Below, piece by piece: positions 1 to 13,800 of a stretch of 64,000 nt of DNA. The position numbers were made by a program, and so were the translations under genes. The notes below the pieces were generated by a model. That model was not told where the DNA came from. It did no database searches and worked only from the letters and a program-made list of their open reading frames with translations. Source of the DNA: Reticulitermes speratus (Eukaryota; Arthropoda; Insecta; Blattodea; Rhinotermitidae); assembly GCA_021186555.1 (NCBI GenBank), contig JAJKFL010000007.1, positions 33,531,179 to 33,595,178 of the forward strand. Reading direction: 5' to 3'. Each line of letters begins with the position of its first letter. The stretch's first letter is position 1.

Positions 1-311
1 CCTACCTACATACCTACTTACCTACCTACCTACATACCTACTTACCTACCTACATACCTACTTACCTACCTACTTACCTACCTACATACCTACTTACCTA
101 CCTACCTACTTACCTACTTACCTACCTACATACCTACTTACCTACCTTCCTACCTACATACCTACTTACCTACCTACCTACATACCTACTTAGCTACCTA
201 CATACCTACTTACCTACCTACCTACATACCTACCTACCTACATACCTACTTAGCTACCTACATACCTACCTACCTACATACCTACTTACCTACCTACATA
301 CCTACTTACCT
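1..311. repeat. Tetranucleotide microsatellite (CCTA/CATA/CTTA)
   Basis: Imperfect tandem tetranucleotides of the type cctacctacatacctactta from the first base of the window. The array runs off the left edge, so its full length is unknown. Confidence 0.95.
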
Positions 312-400
312 GTTTGCTAGTCTGTCTGTCCGTCCATTCTTCCACCCATCATCTCTCCATACATATGTACACAGATACATATTTATGTAGTACATAAAAC

Positions 401-709
401 GTAAAGGTAAAGCAATCCCATTACAGGCCTGGACAGACCCTTAGGGTTCCAGGACGTTGAGGCTCCCAGATTTCTAGACAATCGACACATGAAGGTGGTA
501 AGGTTGTCAGCCCTACGTACCGGCCGCCTTTACACACCAGGAAATATTCCTGGTACTCATTTCTGTTAGAGGCTGAGTCGACCCCAGGGCCATAGTGCGG
601 CCGGAAGGATTATGTCAATGAAAAATTCCAGTGACACCATCGGGAATCGAACCCGCGACGTTTCGGTTTGTAGCGCAGTGCCTCAACCAACTGCGCCACC
701 GCGTGCCCC
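401..709 (-). mobile_element. tRNA-derived SINE, family A, full length
   Basis: On the minus strand it opens with a tRNA-like head: box A GTGGCGCAGTTGG and box B GGGTTCGATTCCC. The body ends in ctttacctttac. Flanking imperfect direct repeats (381-396 and 711-726, 14 of 16 bases alike) look like a target-site duplication. Confidence 0.85.
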
Positions 710-1162
710 TATTTATGTATTATATACGTGTATGAAATACATGTACTTCTGTTTGAACTTTATACAAATTAAAGATTTTGTTGACTCCAAGAGAACTAAA
801 ATTAAATTCGTCTGATAACTGTCATTGCGTATTTAAAGCACTGCCTTTACAGAGAAGTCCTTGATCAGCTGATAGACATCTGTCGCTATTTATAGACCCC
901 TAACGTTAATACTGCTTTCTGTACTTTATCACGAACCAGCTGAATGCAATTTTAGTCTCTTTTGGGACGTGACGCCTTGAAGTTTTGTGGATAAATGTAT
1001 TGGCTAGAGTGAAGATGGCCGTAGCATATTCCTTCGAATTGTTGGTACTTGTCTACAAAACTCCACGGCGTCAAACCCCTTTATACCGTGATATTAATAA
1101 CTATAAACCATGAGAAGCTCCAATCTTACGACTCTTCATGTAGTTTAAAAAGAAAGACTCAC

Positions 1163-1264
1163 CTGAGGCAGTGAAATTCAGAAGGTATCCAAGCCTCTGT
1201 GCGTCGTATATCCAACAGTTGCCCACCTCGCCACAGGTGTTTGCCCAGGCTATGCACGCCGAAT
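1163..1264 (-). CDS. OATP exon k (last visible exon, before membrane segment 12)
   Basis: No ORF with ATG marks it. Acceptor aatgttctag, donor gtgagt at 1157-1162, 102 nt, phase 1 to 1. Reads [18 protein letters not shown] then IYD, the family pattern D..C..W...CG..G.CW.YD that precedes segment 12. The final exon is not recognisable between 1 and 1156. Confidence 0.92.
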
Positions 1265-4200
1265 CTAGAACATTATCCTACGTTTTAAATTGTCATCTCA
1301 TTAAGCGGGAATATTATCTGGATATTCTTAAACAATTTATTTGTACATGTCTTAAAATGTACCGTAAGAATAGTCGTTAACCCCTTAAAGCTCAGTGGTT
1401 CCTATATGTACCATCAGGTTTCATATTTCGAAAACTACATTCTGCCCACAGAATTTATGTACGTGTTTCTTATGATGCCCACAAGTGAGGTTGTTACCTT
1501 GCGCAGAATGTATAGGGTTTTTCTTGTAATGGAGAAGGAGTGTGTTTACTGCGCGGTACGATGTAAATCTTTAAGTGTAATTCAGGTTGAATTCAGTTTA
1601 AAATATTTATAGTCCGACAGATGTACAATTTAATCACATTAATTGTGTAATTTCACTATCCTACATGTTTCGAACCCTTAATTTGTGTTCATCCTCAGGG
1701 ACTCATCATCTCAAATTACACACTTTCACATTAATTGGTACAGTTACACAATTAATGTGATTAAATTGTACGTTTGTCGGTCTATAAATATAGAGATAAA
1801 ATGTATGGAATGAATAATATTCAGTCTAAAATATTGTGCGATGGCTCAGGCGATTAGTCTTCGGCCTCTTACCGCGGAGGCTGGGGTTTGATGCTGGGTC
1901 AGTCCTTGTGAGATTTGTGGTGGAAACAGATGGTACTGGAACAGCGTGATTTCAGGCTTCCGCCTTAATGTAGTCGTAGTTCTGTACCGACGTTTCGGAA
2001 ACAACCTATCGGTCCCATCTTTAAGAGTCAAGAAGTCCAAAAATAAAAAAAAAGGAACAGGTTTTCTTTCTAGGACATCCGTATTTCGCGTTCAGTATCA
2101 TTGCACGAATGCTACGTATTCGTTTTGATCCTAATTCTTGTGCCATCAGAAAAACAAGCAGTCGAAGCCTGGGAATCTTCAGAAAATTCAGTGTCCCTCC
2201 GGATATGAAAGGGTACTGGAGAGGAGGGTACTTTAAAGTTGTCAGTCTTTAAAGGGTTAGGGAAAATTAGAGGCCGGTATTGCCCCATTATTAAGAAGAG
2301 TAAAATCGACCACGACCACCGTAAAAGATTTTGTCTGTCACTAAATAACAAATATTACCTAGCAGCATGCCGTACAAAATAGGACCGGGGATGAAGGCCA
2401 GGGCACACAGCAGGGCCTCTGTGAAGCCGATAGACAGGGATTTGTCGTCGTCAGCAACACATCTGGAAAAGAACAACTGTATTATTATCGATGGGGATGG
2501 TCATTTTCAGAGGTGAACAAATATTAACGAAATTCAACAATCAAGAATTAGCACTCGTCATCGTGTTTATCTGAAGATAAAATGTAGATATGTAATGCAT
2601 ACAGCAACTCTACCTACCGCATACATTGTCGTTTGTTGGTGATTAGTCAAAACCGAGTTATTCAAATAGTTCGTGGTATTTACAACAGATGGCAGTGATT
2701 TTCGAAAACAATATGTCCTTACGAAGCAGTCAAGGAGTACTTATGTTTCTGACGGCATTGCAGCGCCCTGCTTTACCGATAAGGTATATGAAGCTGTCTC
2801 TTAAGAAATCTTAAAATGCATGGTATGAATAAGCTATGAAATTGCGATGTCATATTATTCATTTGAGGCTATATTATGTAAATGTGGGCAGAGTGAATGG
2901 TTATCTGTTGTAATCGTAGCTATATGGGAATTGTAACCTTTTATTACAGTTTACAAGCGAATTCTGTTTACCGCACTTCCCTCGTTTGGCAGTCATGCAA
3001 TTCATGAAGCTATTTTTCTGCGGCACCACGGTATAGCGACTCGCTACGGGGCTGGACGGTCCGGGGATCGAATCCCGGTGGGGGCGAAATTTTCCGCACC
3101 CGTCCAGACCGGCCCTGGGGCCAACCTAGCCCCCTATACAATGGGTACCGGGTCTCTTTCCCGGAGGTAAAGCGGCCGGGGCGTGGCTTTGACCACCCAC
3201 CCTCATTTAGTGCCGAGGTTAAAGAAAGAGTAGAGCTATACCTCTACTCCCCCTCTGGGCCTTCATGGCCCGTTCTAGGGAGAACTTTGCTTTACCACTG
3301 CTATAATTAATACAAAACAAGGTAGGAAATGTCAGCAGATCAAAACGTGTCTGGCATGTTTGACAGAACACGAAAACCAAGGAACGTCGGTAATCTTTGT
3401 AAGCAAGGCTCAATAGTAATCTTAGGCACAATAGTAACATTGGTAATAAGGTAAGGATAACAATTACAGAAACTTTGGTAACTGTGGTAATTACGGTAAC
3501 TTCAGTAGGCCTACCAATAGGAACGTTTGTAACTTAGTAACCAAGGTAACCGTGGCAGGTAATTTAAACATGGCAACTATACGAACATTGTTAAACTTGG
3601 TGCCGAAGTTAGCCATCGTAACAAAAGGTAACTGTCCTAACCAGAAAATTAATGAATACTTCAGCATCTCGTAAAATGAAGTAATAAGTCACGAGCGAAA
3701 ACGTTGTTCTTAAAACAGATTGCGCTAAAACCAAACAGATGTCTGTCTTCGTCATAGCCTTGCACAAACCATACATTGCTTTATTAAATCACAGACGGTA
3801 AGACCAAGTAACTACACTGTTTTATGAAGACACACCTAATTGTCTATAGTCTGTCTTCTACATGTTTCGGCCCATCTGGGCCATTGTCAAAGAGCTTTCA
3901 CATTTTTATATTTTTATATGCGTGTGGTAAGTGGTAAGTGGTAAGTTGGTCAATGCAATATTAACTTGTTGTACAGTGAACAGTGGACGGAGCCTACTGC
4001 AAAATGTGCAACGTTTTAAATAATAGCTTATGAATCGCAGTTGGTTTTAATCCTGGCATATTGCTCTCCCTGAAGATGGTAAACTTGTACCGAAACATGT
4101 CGCAGCTACGTGTTTTAACACTCATATGTAACTGATAGTGTGCATTTGGTTGGTACAGTAAATTGAATACGGTGTAGAAAAAGTCACTATTGCATACATC

Positions 4201-4776
4201 AACAAATCTCTTATGCATATAAATATGCAAGCTCCTTGATAAGGGCCCAGGTGGGTTGGTACATGTAGGAGATAGATTATAGAAAATTAGGGGTTTTGCG
4301 AGATTTCAGGCTTTGCTTGAAGATGGGACCGCTAGGCTTTCCCGAAACGTCAGCAAACAACTACCAACATACGATGCGTAACAACCCAGAAGATTTCAAT
4401 TAGGGGGTTCTCCCTAAAACAGTGTATTTCTTTCGTTTTGATATCGTAATTAAATGTATTATTTATTACGTCAGTCACACACACACATATATATATATAT
4501 AATATACAAAGTCGAACCCGGTTATAACGACATCGGTTTATACGACATCTCACCTATAGCGTCAGATATTCTGTGGTACCAATTAATTCCTCACTGTTAA
4601 CCATAACATTATTCTGCTCGGTTATAACAACACTCGTTTATAACGACACAAAATATTCAGTCCCTTTCATGACGTTAAAACCGAGTTCGACTGCATATAT
4701 ACAGGGTATACACAAAAGAATGGTGCGGTTTCAATAGAGAAAACTATTGAAACCGCACCATTATTTTGTGTATACC

Positions 4777-4813
<37 letters not shown>

Positions 4814-7800
4814 ATTATACATATTTCGTTGATAATTTTTACCTTTGGGCCGATTTAATGGCGGTAATGTTACGTCTCGTTGTCAGCACGCAAAGTGTCA
4901 ATAAGGACAGACTGCAGACGTACCTGAACTGTATGATAGTGTTGCCTGCCCTGCCTGACGCCACACAGAATCGCATAATGCACTGTAATGCCAGGAATAT
5001 GGTGAAGTTTGTAGTGCAGTCCACGGCACACGATCCATCAACTGCCCACCCCATTCCTTCAGGACCTATACAACTGCAATTCCCGTACATCTGTAAGACC
5101 AGGAAGTTTTCGTTATAGCAGTTCTGGCCAAACACTGTCAGGAACTCCCTGTAACAGCAAGTGAGGCAGTCATATTGGAATTGCTGTACTATAGCAAGAA
5201 TAGGTAGGTGGGGAAACGTGAAGTAAAGGGACTACTTGAAATACCTAGTCGTAGATGGGATGATAATATTAAAATTGATCGTAAACAATGTGTTGGGAGC
5301 GTGTGGACTGGATTAATCTGGCTGAGGATAGGGATAACTGGCGGGCTGTTGTGAAAATGTAATTTCGATTTCCATAAAACGCGAGGAATTTCTTGACTGG
5401 CTGAGGAACTGTTCGATTTTTAACGAGTTTTGCTCCGTGGAGTTAGCTAGACCACAAAGACTTTCTTCCAAATCCCTTCCAGTTCATCATTTACGAGTCA
5501 TCATACTGCTGGCCGTCAGCGTCATTGTGTAAACCAAAACAAAGACCGAGTCAACGCCGTCCATCTGTTTGTTATGTCGCGGACGCCAATTAAGTGCTAG
5601 AAAGCTCTTTGCACTGCTTGTAGTCAGAAGGTATTTGTGCTTGTAATTAGTCGAAATACATAGATAATATCGAAAATTGCTTAAAGTAAAAAAAAAATAA
5701 TGTGCCACGGAATTTTTTATGAAAGAGTCAGTACGCTGGGTTTAACTTTCATGTAAATGCGGGGTTTATATTTGGTTTTTACGAAACAAAAATTAAATTT
5801 GCTCGACAAATTTTGGTGTGACATTCTCCCTTAAGTAATTTATAGGAAGAAGAAGAAGCAGCCATACCTTCACGTGTGCACTTTACGTAAAGAACGACTT
5901 GTCCAGTACATCAAAATGGGACAAATCTGAATTACCATCGCGTCATGTGACAAACTGGTTTACCTTCAGTTTTATGTTGTGTTCACCGTCCATCTTGACA
6001 TTAATTTTCAATTTCTTTAACCAACGAAAGCACTTTTTAATTTCTGTTCAATTCACCCTACATATGATGATGTCCGAGTCACGGCCGAAACATGTGTAGG
6101 GTGAATTGAACAGAAATAAAAAAAAAACTGGAAATTAACGACTTACCTTTGTACCGTTTATCATCTCCACACTCGTACAGCCAGCATGACAAGCAGAGAA
6201 GAAGCTATTACTGCCATCTACTGCACAGATCGGAGAATACTTAACGTTGGGCCCGCAGTGACAGTCGGTATTGCAGTCAGCTGTTAGATTCCAGCTGTAA
6301 CAGCGTTATAATATATCTCAGAATTGTAGTATTGGCTTTACCGGCGCAGTAATTGTCTCTGTAATACATGTTGAATGAGTTATTCATTTTTATTTTTTAA
6401 CCAAGGAATTGTCACAGAGTTACAGTAACTAACCTCTTATCAGGATTCATTTCTCCGTGAAGATCTTCAACCGAACAAGTCAGGAAGCCATAACATAAAT
6501 GGACGATCGCGTCTAATGCTTCCACAATAACATTCCAAGCTGCTAAATAACGACATCTGGGTTTGAACTTGGACATCACAGCTCCAGACACAATGATTCC
6601 CATTGCTGAGAAGGAAATTCCCACTGAACCTGAAAACGAATTGAGTTACAATTTGTAAGGTCTTAAACCTAGGCAGATGAATGAAACGAAAAAAAAATAC
6701 ATTATATCCGCCTGACTTAATACAGACAGGTTCAGTATAACTTCGACATTCTTAAACATCTTAACAAATGTAAAATACATTTTTTCACCAGCAAACTGGA
6801 CTTAAATTTAAGTAAGAAACTAGTAAAGTGCTACATTTGGAGCATAGCTTTGTGTGGTGCTGAAACGTGGACAGTTGGGAAAGTAGATCGGAAGTATCTG
6901 GAAAGTTTTGATATGTGGTGCTGGAGAAGAATGGAGAAGATCAGTTGGACCGATCGTGTGAGAAATGAAGAAGTATTACAGAGAGTGAAGGAGGAGAGGA
7001 ATATCGTACATACAATAAAAAGAAGAAAGGCTAACTGGATTGGTCACATCTTGCGTAGAAACTGCCTTCTGAAACACGTGATTGAAGGAAAGTTAGAGGG
7101 AAGGATAGAAATGACGGGAAGACGAGGGAGAAGACGTAAGCAGCTACTGGATGATCTTAAGGAAAAGAGAAGATACTGTAAATTGAAAGAGGAAACACTA
7201 GATCGCACCCTGTGGAGAACTCGCTTTGGAAAAGGCTACGGACCTGTCGTAAGACAGACTGCAGAATGAAGAGGCTACGGACCTGTCGTAAGACAGACTG
7301 CAGAATGAAGAGGCTACGGACCTGTCGTAAGACAGACTGCAGAATGAAGAGGCTACGGACCTGTCGTAAGACAGACTATAGAATGAAGAGGCTACGGACC
7401 TGTCGTAAGACAGACTGCAGAATGAAGAGGCTACGGACCTGTCGTAAGACAGACTATAGAATGAAGAGGCTACGGACCTGTCGTAAGACAGACTGCAGAA
7501 TGAAGAGGCTACGGACCTGTCGTAAGACAGACTATAGAATGAAGAGGCTACGGACCTGTCGTAAGACAGACTACAGAATGAAGAGGCTACGGACCTGTCG
7601 TAAGACAGACTGCAGAATGAAGAGGCTACGGACGTGTCATAAGACAGACTGCAGAATGAAGAGGCTACGGACCTGTCGTAAGACAGACTGCAGAATGAAG
7701 AGGCTACGGACCTGTCGTAAGACAGACTGCAGAATGAAGAGGCTACGGACCTGTCGTAAGACAGACTGCAGAATGAAGAGGCTACGGACCTGTCGTAAGA

Positions 7801-10800
7801 CAGACTGCAGAATGAAGAGGCTACGGACCTGTCGTAAGACAGACTATAGAATGAAGAGGCTACGGACCTGTCGTAAGACAGACTACAGAATGAAGAGGCT
7901 ACGGACGTGTCGTAAGACAGACTACAGAATGAAGAGGCTACGGACGTGTCGTAAGACAGACTACAGTATGAATGTAAATACACAGCACGTGCCTGTACTG
8001 CTAACTTGCTGTGTCTACACCTGCACACAGTAGGTCTCGATTTCTACGCTCCTTTTTAAGGTATTCATTTTACTCAGCGTAGTAAATGAGAGATTTGTAT
8101 TAACTTGGAGTATATTTAGGCCTATACCATGACAACATATTTCCTTGCGGTCTGTCCATCATGTGTGGGCCGCGATAGCTCAGTCGGTATAGCGACTCGC
8201 TACAAGCTGGACGGTCTGGGGATCGAATCCCTTTGGGAGCGAGACTTTTCGCAGCCGTCCAGACCGGCCCTGGGGCCCACCCAGCCTCCTATACAATGGG
8301 TACCGGGTCTCTTTCCCGGGGTAAAGCGGCCGAGGCGTGGCGTTAACCAACCACCCCCATCTAGTGCCAGGGTTAAAGAAAGAGTACAGCTATACCTCTA
8401 CTCCCCCTCTGGGCCTTCTTGGCCCGTTGTAGGGAGAAATTTACCTTTACCTTTACCTTTACCTGTAGATCTTATAACAGTACGCCGTGTAATGTAACGG
8501 TACAAGTCTTTTTGTTTATTGAGTTCTAGACTGTCATAACAGTTTTCAAAAACCAGCTAACCATTTGCATGGAACAGATTTCTTCTTGATAAGCTGATAG
8601 TCACACATTAGTCAATATATTTACCTGCTTTCATGAAATCAGAAGTTTTGATACAGTGTTCTCCGTGTAACCTGTTACTCTAGATCATATCCTCAGCCAG
8701 ATGAAACCAATCCACATCCTACAGCGCATTCATTGAAGATAGGTATTTCTCAACATTGTCGTCCCATCTACCCCTACGTCTTCCAAGTGGTCTTTTTGTC
8801 ACTTCTTCCGATACAATTTGTATTGTATATTTCTGGTCCATGCGTGTTACATGCTCCACCCATATTATCCGCGGTCATTGATCAACCTAATATTGTTTTG
8901 TGAAGACTACAAGTTGAACAATTAGATCAAATACAATTTAGAGACAAGTGAAACATATTATCTGTCGTTCGTAGTTTAGTAATTCGTCGCGAGTGGTCGA
9001 ACTTCTGCAGTCATCGATTGTACTGTTGAATAGTTTACCAGTAGTCCTACAGATGGCAGGGAAGTCCACAATACACGACTAAACAACGCACGTTGTGTGT
9101 GATGTAGTGTCTGAAGTTTCCTACAGATGGCAGGGAAGTCCACAATACACGACATAGCAACGCACGTTGTGTGTGATGCAGTGTCTGAAGTTTCCTACAG
9201 ATGGCAGGGAAGTCCACAATACACGACTAAACAACGCACGTTGTGTGTGATGTAGTGTCTTTAGTTTCCTACAGATGGCAGGGAAGTCCACAATACACGA
9301 CTAAACAACGCACGTTGTGTGTGATGCAGTGTCTGAAGTTTCCTACAGATGGCAGGGAAGTCCACAATACACGACATAGCAACGCACGTTGTGTGTGATG
9401 TAGTGTCTTTAGTTTCCTACAGATGGCAGGGAAGTCCACAATACACGACATAGCAACGCACGTTGTGTGTGATGCAGTGTCTGAAGTTTCCTACAGATGG
9501 CAGGGAAGTCCACAATACACGACTTAACAACGCACGTTGTGTGTGATGCAGTGTCTGAAGTTTCCTACAGATGGCAGGGAAGTCCACAATACACGACATA
9601 GCAACGCACGTTGTGTGTGATGCAGTGTCTGAAGTTTCCTACAGATGGCAGGGAAGTCCACATTACACGACTTAACAACGCACGTTGTGTGTGATGCAGT
9701 GTCTGAAGTTTCCTACAGATGGCAGGGAAGTCCACATTACACGACTTAACAACGCACGTTGTGTGTGATGCAGTGTCTGAAGTTTCCTACAGATGGCAGG
9801 GAAGTCCACATTACACGACTTAACAACGCACGTTGTGTGTGATGCAGTGTCTGAAGTTTCCTACAGATGGCAGGGAAGTCCACAATACACGACATAGCAA
9901 CGCACGTTGTGTGTGATGCAGTGTCTGAAGTTTCCTACAGATGGCAGGGAAGTCCACATTACACGACTTAACAACGCACGTTGTGTGTGATGCAGTGTCT
10001 GAAGTTTCCTACAGATGGCAGGGAAGTCCACAATACACGACATAGCAACGCACGTTGTGTGTGATGCAGTGTCTGAAGTTTCCTACAGATGGCAGGGAAG
10101 TCCACATTACACGACTTAACAACGCACGTTGTGTGTGATGCAGTGTCTGAAGTTTCCTACAGATGGCAGGGAAGTCCACAATACACGACATAGCAACGCA
10201 CGTTGTGTGTGATGCAGTGTCTGAAGTTTCCTACAGATGGCAGGGAAGTCCACATTACACGACTTAACAACGCACGTTGTGTGTGATGCAGTGTCTGAAG
10301 TTTCCTACAGATGGCAGGGAAGTCCACAATACACGACATAGCAACGCACGTTGTGTGTGATGTAGTGTCTGAAGTTTCCTACAGATGGCAGGGAAGTCCA
10401 CAATACACGACTTAACAACGCACGTTGTGTGTGATGTAGTGTCTGAAGTTTCCTACAGATGGCAGGGAAGTCCACAATACACGACTAAACAACGCACGTT
10501 GTGTGTGGTTCCGTGTCTGAAGTTTCCCATTATAAAAAGGAATGCAGTGACGCTTGACACGCACTGTATTTCCTAATCGACCCTAATACACATTTGAATC
10601 TTTAAATCGTACATACCGTCGGTTCTAACCTCAAAATTTCCAATATTTTAAGTGTTTTACCATTTCTTAGTACAGACTGTCATCTGTATTCAATACTTAC
10701 CGTGCCGGAATTTTTCAGCACTTTACAACAAACTTGTACCTTCCCTAAATTAGCGTGTCATAATTGCGTTTATGTAAACATATACTGAAACAAGCATCAC

Positions 10801-13800
10801 GTCACTCTCCGCACGTCACGTTCCTGCAAAACTTGCGCGTCGGGGGGTGGGGGCGCCTCTGTAATTTACATAATTAAATTACGAGGATTGGATATAATTT
10901 TAATGGGCATAGTGCTGTATTTTTTATCACGATGTCTGAGCAATATTGGACATGACACATGCAAATGAATTCTAAAAGTTTCTGACGACGGTGTAAAGCA
11001 TTGAGAACCAATTGTCTTCTGGACTTTGTCCATCGTCCTGTATAAAATATTAAAATATAATATAAAAATCACGACGTTTCGGACCTTCAGGTGATGGGAG
11101 GGGAGACACCTACTCAGTTGGGTCCTTTTGACCGAGCTAATCTCAATCATTGGATTGTCCAGTTGTCCTATTAAAGGACAACAGTCTGGTTCTTAGCGGC
11201 AATACGAGGGCCCGAAATCGACTCTCGAGCCTGTCTTTAAGTGCCAGCAAGTCCCTGCCACAGTGTCACATGCTGTTTATCCAACCAGCACTGAGATTAG
11301 ACGTAGTAGTCTACAGGCCGTAGACTGTACGTTTACCTGTAATCAGACTGGATGTGGAAGCTGACTGCCTGAACTGAGTCTCCATGTACTTCGGCATGAA
11401 TGTCCAGGAGCCGATATACCCGAACACGAAGAAAACCGTACTGAAGGAATTGAAGAGCAGAACCTTGTTCTTCGTCAGACGACTTAGAACCATCTTGAAG
11501 TCTGAAACACGATTAGAATTGTAGCTGTGTGAGTTGGAAACCGGACTGAAGACTTTGATAGTCAAGTTCCAGGGTTAGAAGACCTAAGTTATTTGGACAG
11601 GTGAGAGGGGGTTGTCAGTTTTCGTCCACGAGATAAGCAGGTAGTTCTCAAGCCCGTCGAAGGGTATAACCTTTTTCGTCCACGGTTATCGTTCATGTTT
11701 GCATCCCTCCCGAAGGGTACACCATTAACCGTAGACGAAAACTGTCGTACCTGGTGAGAGATGAAATAGGAAGGGGGAAGGGGGGAATAGAATGGAGACG
11801 GAGGGTACTTGGGAATTAAACTTATTTCCCTGGAGAAACTCAGGAAAATATGGAGAGACTCGGTTATAATATTGAGTCTCGTGGCGGAGATCAAATTTAT
11901 GAACTCTCCACTAGAAAGGGGACTGCTAAATACTACACCATAAATACTACACCATAAACACTACACCATAAACACTACACCATAAATACCACAACATAAA
12001 TACTACACCATAAACACTACATCATAAATACTACACCATAAATACTACACCATAAACACTACACCATAAATACTACACCATAAATACTACACCACACATT
12101 CGGTACACGCGAGAGTTTAAACAGATTTTCAGTTAGGCGGGGAAGAGGTGTAAGGGGACTACTGCTGTATTCTTTAAGTGAAATAGTCTGTCAGTTGCTA
12201 AATTGCATAAATTCGGTGATAGATGGTTGAAGGTGCATGGGACATTGGTGGAATGATACTGACAGGGGAAAACTGAAGTACTGGGAGAGAAACATTATAC
12301 AGCGTTGGTGGTAGATGTATGAATGAGTATGGAGCATTGGTGGAATGATACTGACAGGGGAAAACTGAAGTACTGGGAGAAAAACATTATACAGCGTTGG
12401 TGGTAGATGAATGAATAAGTATGGAGCATTGGTGGAATGATACTGACAGGGGAAAACTGAAGTACTGGGAGAGAAACATTATACAGTGTTGGTGGTAGAT
12501 GTATGAATTAGTATGGAGCATTGGTGGAATGATACTGACAGGGGAAAACTGAGGTACTGAGAGAAAAACATTATACAGCGTTGGTGGTAGATAAATGAAT
12601 GAGTATGGAGCATTGGTGGAATGATACTGACAGGGGAAAACTGAAGTACTGGGAGAAAAACATTATACAGCGTTGGTGGTAGGTGAATGAATGAGTATGG
12701 AGCATTGGTGGAATGATACTGACAGGGGAAACTGAAGTACTGGGAGAAAAACATTATACAGCGTTGGTGGTAGATGAATGAATGAGTATGGAGCATTGGT
12801 GGAATGATAGTGACAGGGGGAAACTGAAGTACTGAGAGAAAAACATTATACAGCGTTGGTGGTAGATGAATGAATGAGTATGGAGCATTGGTGGAATGAT
12901 ACTGACAGGGGAAAATCGAAAACTAACCTGAATTATATTTAAATATTCAACCCGTACCGCGCAGTAAACGCTCCATCTCAGTTATACAAACCAGTCAGTT
13001 AATGCTGTACAGTGAAATAATCGCTGTTTGTTCTGAGATCCACACAAAACACATAAATACAGTCCGTACCGCGCAGTAAACACACTCCGTCTCAGTTATA
13101 CAAACCAGTCAGTTAATGTTGTACAGTGAAATAATCGCTGTTTGTTCTGAGATTCACACAAAACACATAAATACAGTCCGTACCGCGCAGTAAACACACT
13201 CCGTCTCAGTTATACAAATCAGTCAGTTAATGTTGTACAGTGAAATAATCGCTGTTTGTTCTGAGATCCACACAAAACACATAAATACAGTCCGTACCGC
13301 ACAGTAAACACACTCCGTCTCAGTTATACAAACCAGTCAGTTAATGTTGTACAGTGAAATAATCGCTGTTTGTTCTGAGATCCACACAAAACACATAAAT
13401 ACAGTCCGTACCGCACAGTAAACACACTCCGTCTCAGTTATACAAACCAGTCAGTTAATGTTGTACAGTGAAATAATCGCTGTTTGTTCTGAGATCCACA
13501 CAAAACACATAAATACAGTCCGTACCGCGCAGTAAACACACTCCGTCTCAGTTATACAAACCAGTCAGTTAATGTTGGACAGTGAAATAATCGCTGTTTG
13601 TTCTGAGATCCACACAAAACACATAAATACAGTCCGTACCGCGCAGTAAACACACTCCGTCTCAGTTATGCAAACCAGTCAGTTAATGTTGTACAGTGAA
13701 ATAATCGCTGTTTGTTCTGAGATCCACACAAAACACATAAATACAGTCCGTACCGCGCAGTAAACACACTCCGTCTCAGTTATACAAATCAGTCAGTTAA

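Larger units (their letters stand above)
1163..2358. other. OATP intron 10 content: palindromic repeat and decayed elements
   Basis: Between exons k and j lie an inverted repeat at 1615-1779 with a hammerhead-like core, a partial SINE C at 1838-1945, and half of an inverted-repeat MITE at 1946-2045. The remaining sequence shows nothing recognisable. The listed span begins at exon k because the intron starts at its edge. Confidence 0.6.

Noticed and set aside
300..1156. Search for the last OATP exon
   Set aside because: No minus-strand hydrophobic segment with an acceptor in phase 1 could be recognised; it is probably outside the window.
7198..8033. Open frames of more than 270 codons on both strands with 13-residue repeats
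   Set aside because: They follow from a 39-bp repeat unit lacking stop codons; opposite strands are equally open and there is no gene context.
8168..8240. Possible true tRNA gene
   Set aside because: Box A and B are present but the arms do not form a full cloverleaf and the sequence continues into a SINE body repeated elsewhere; the same holds for the other heads.
12479..12796. A 105-codon frame with an internal repeat
   Set aside because: Falls in the 92-bp SINE-derived array; not a gene.
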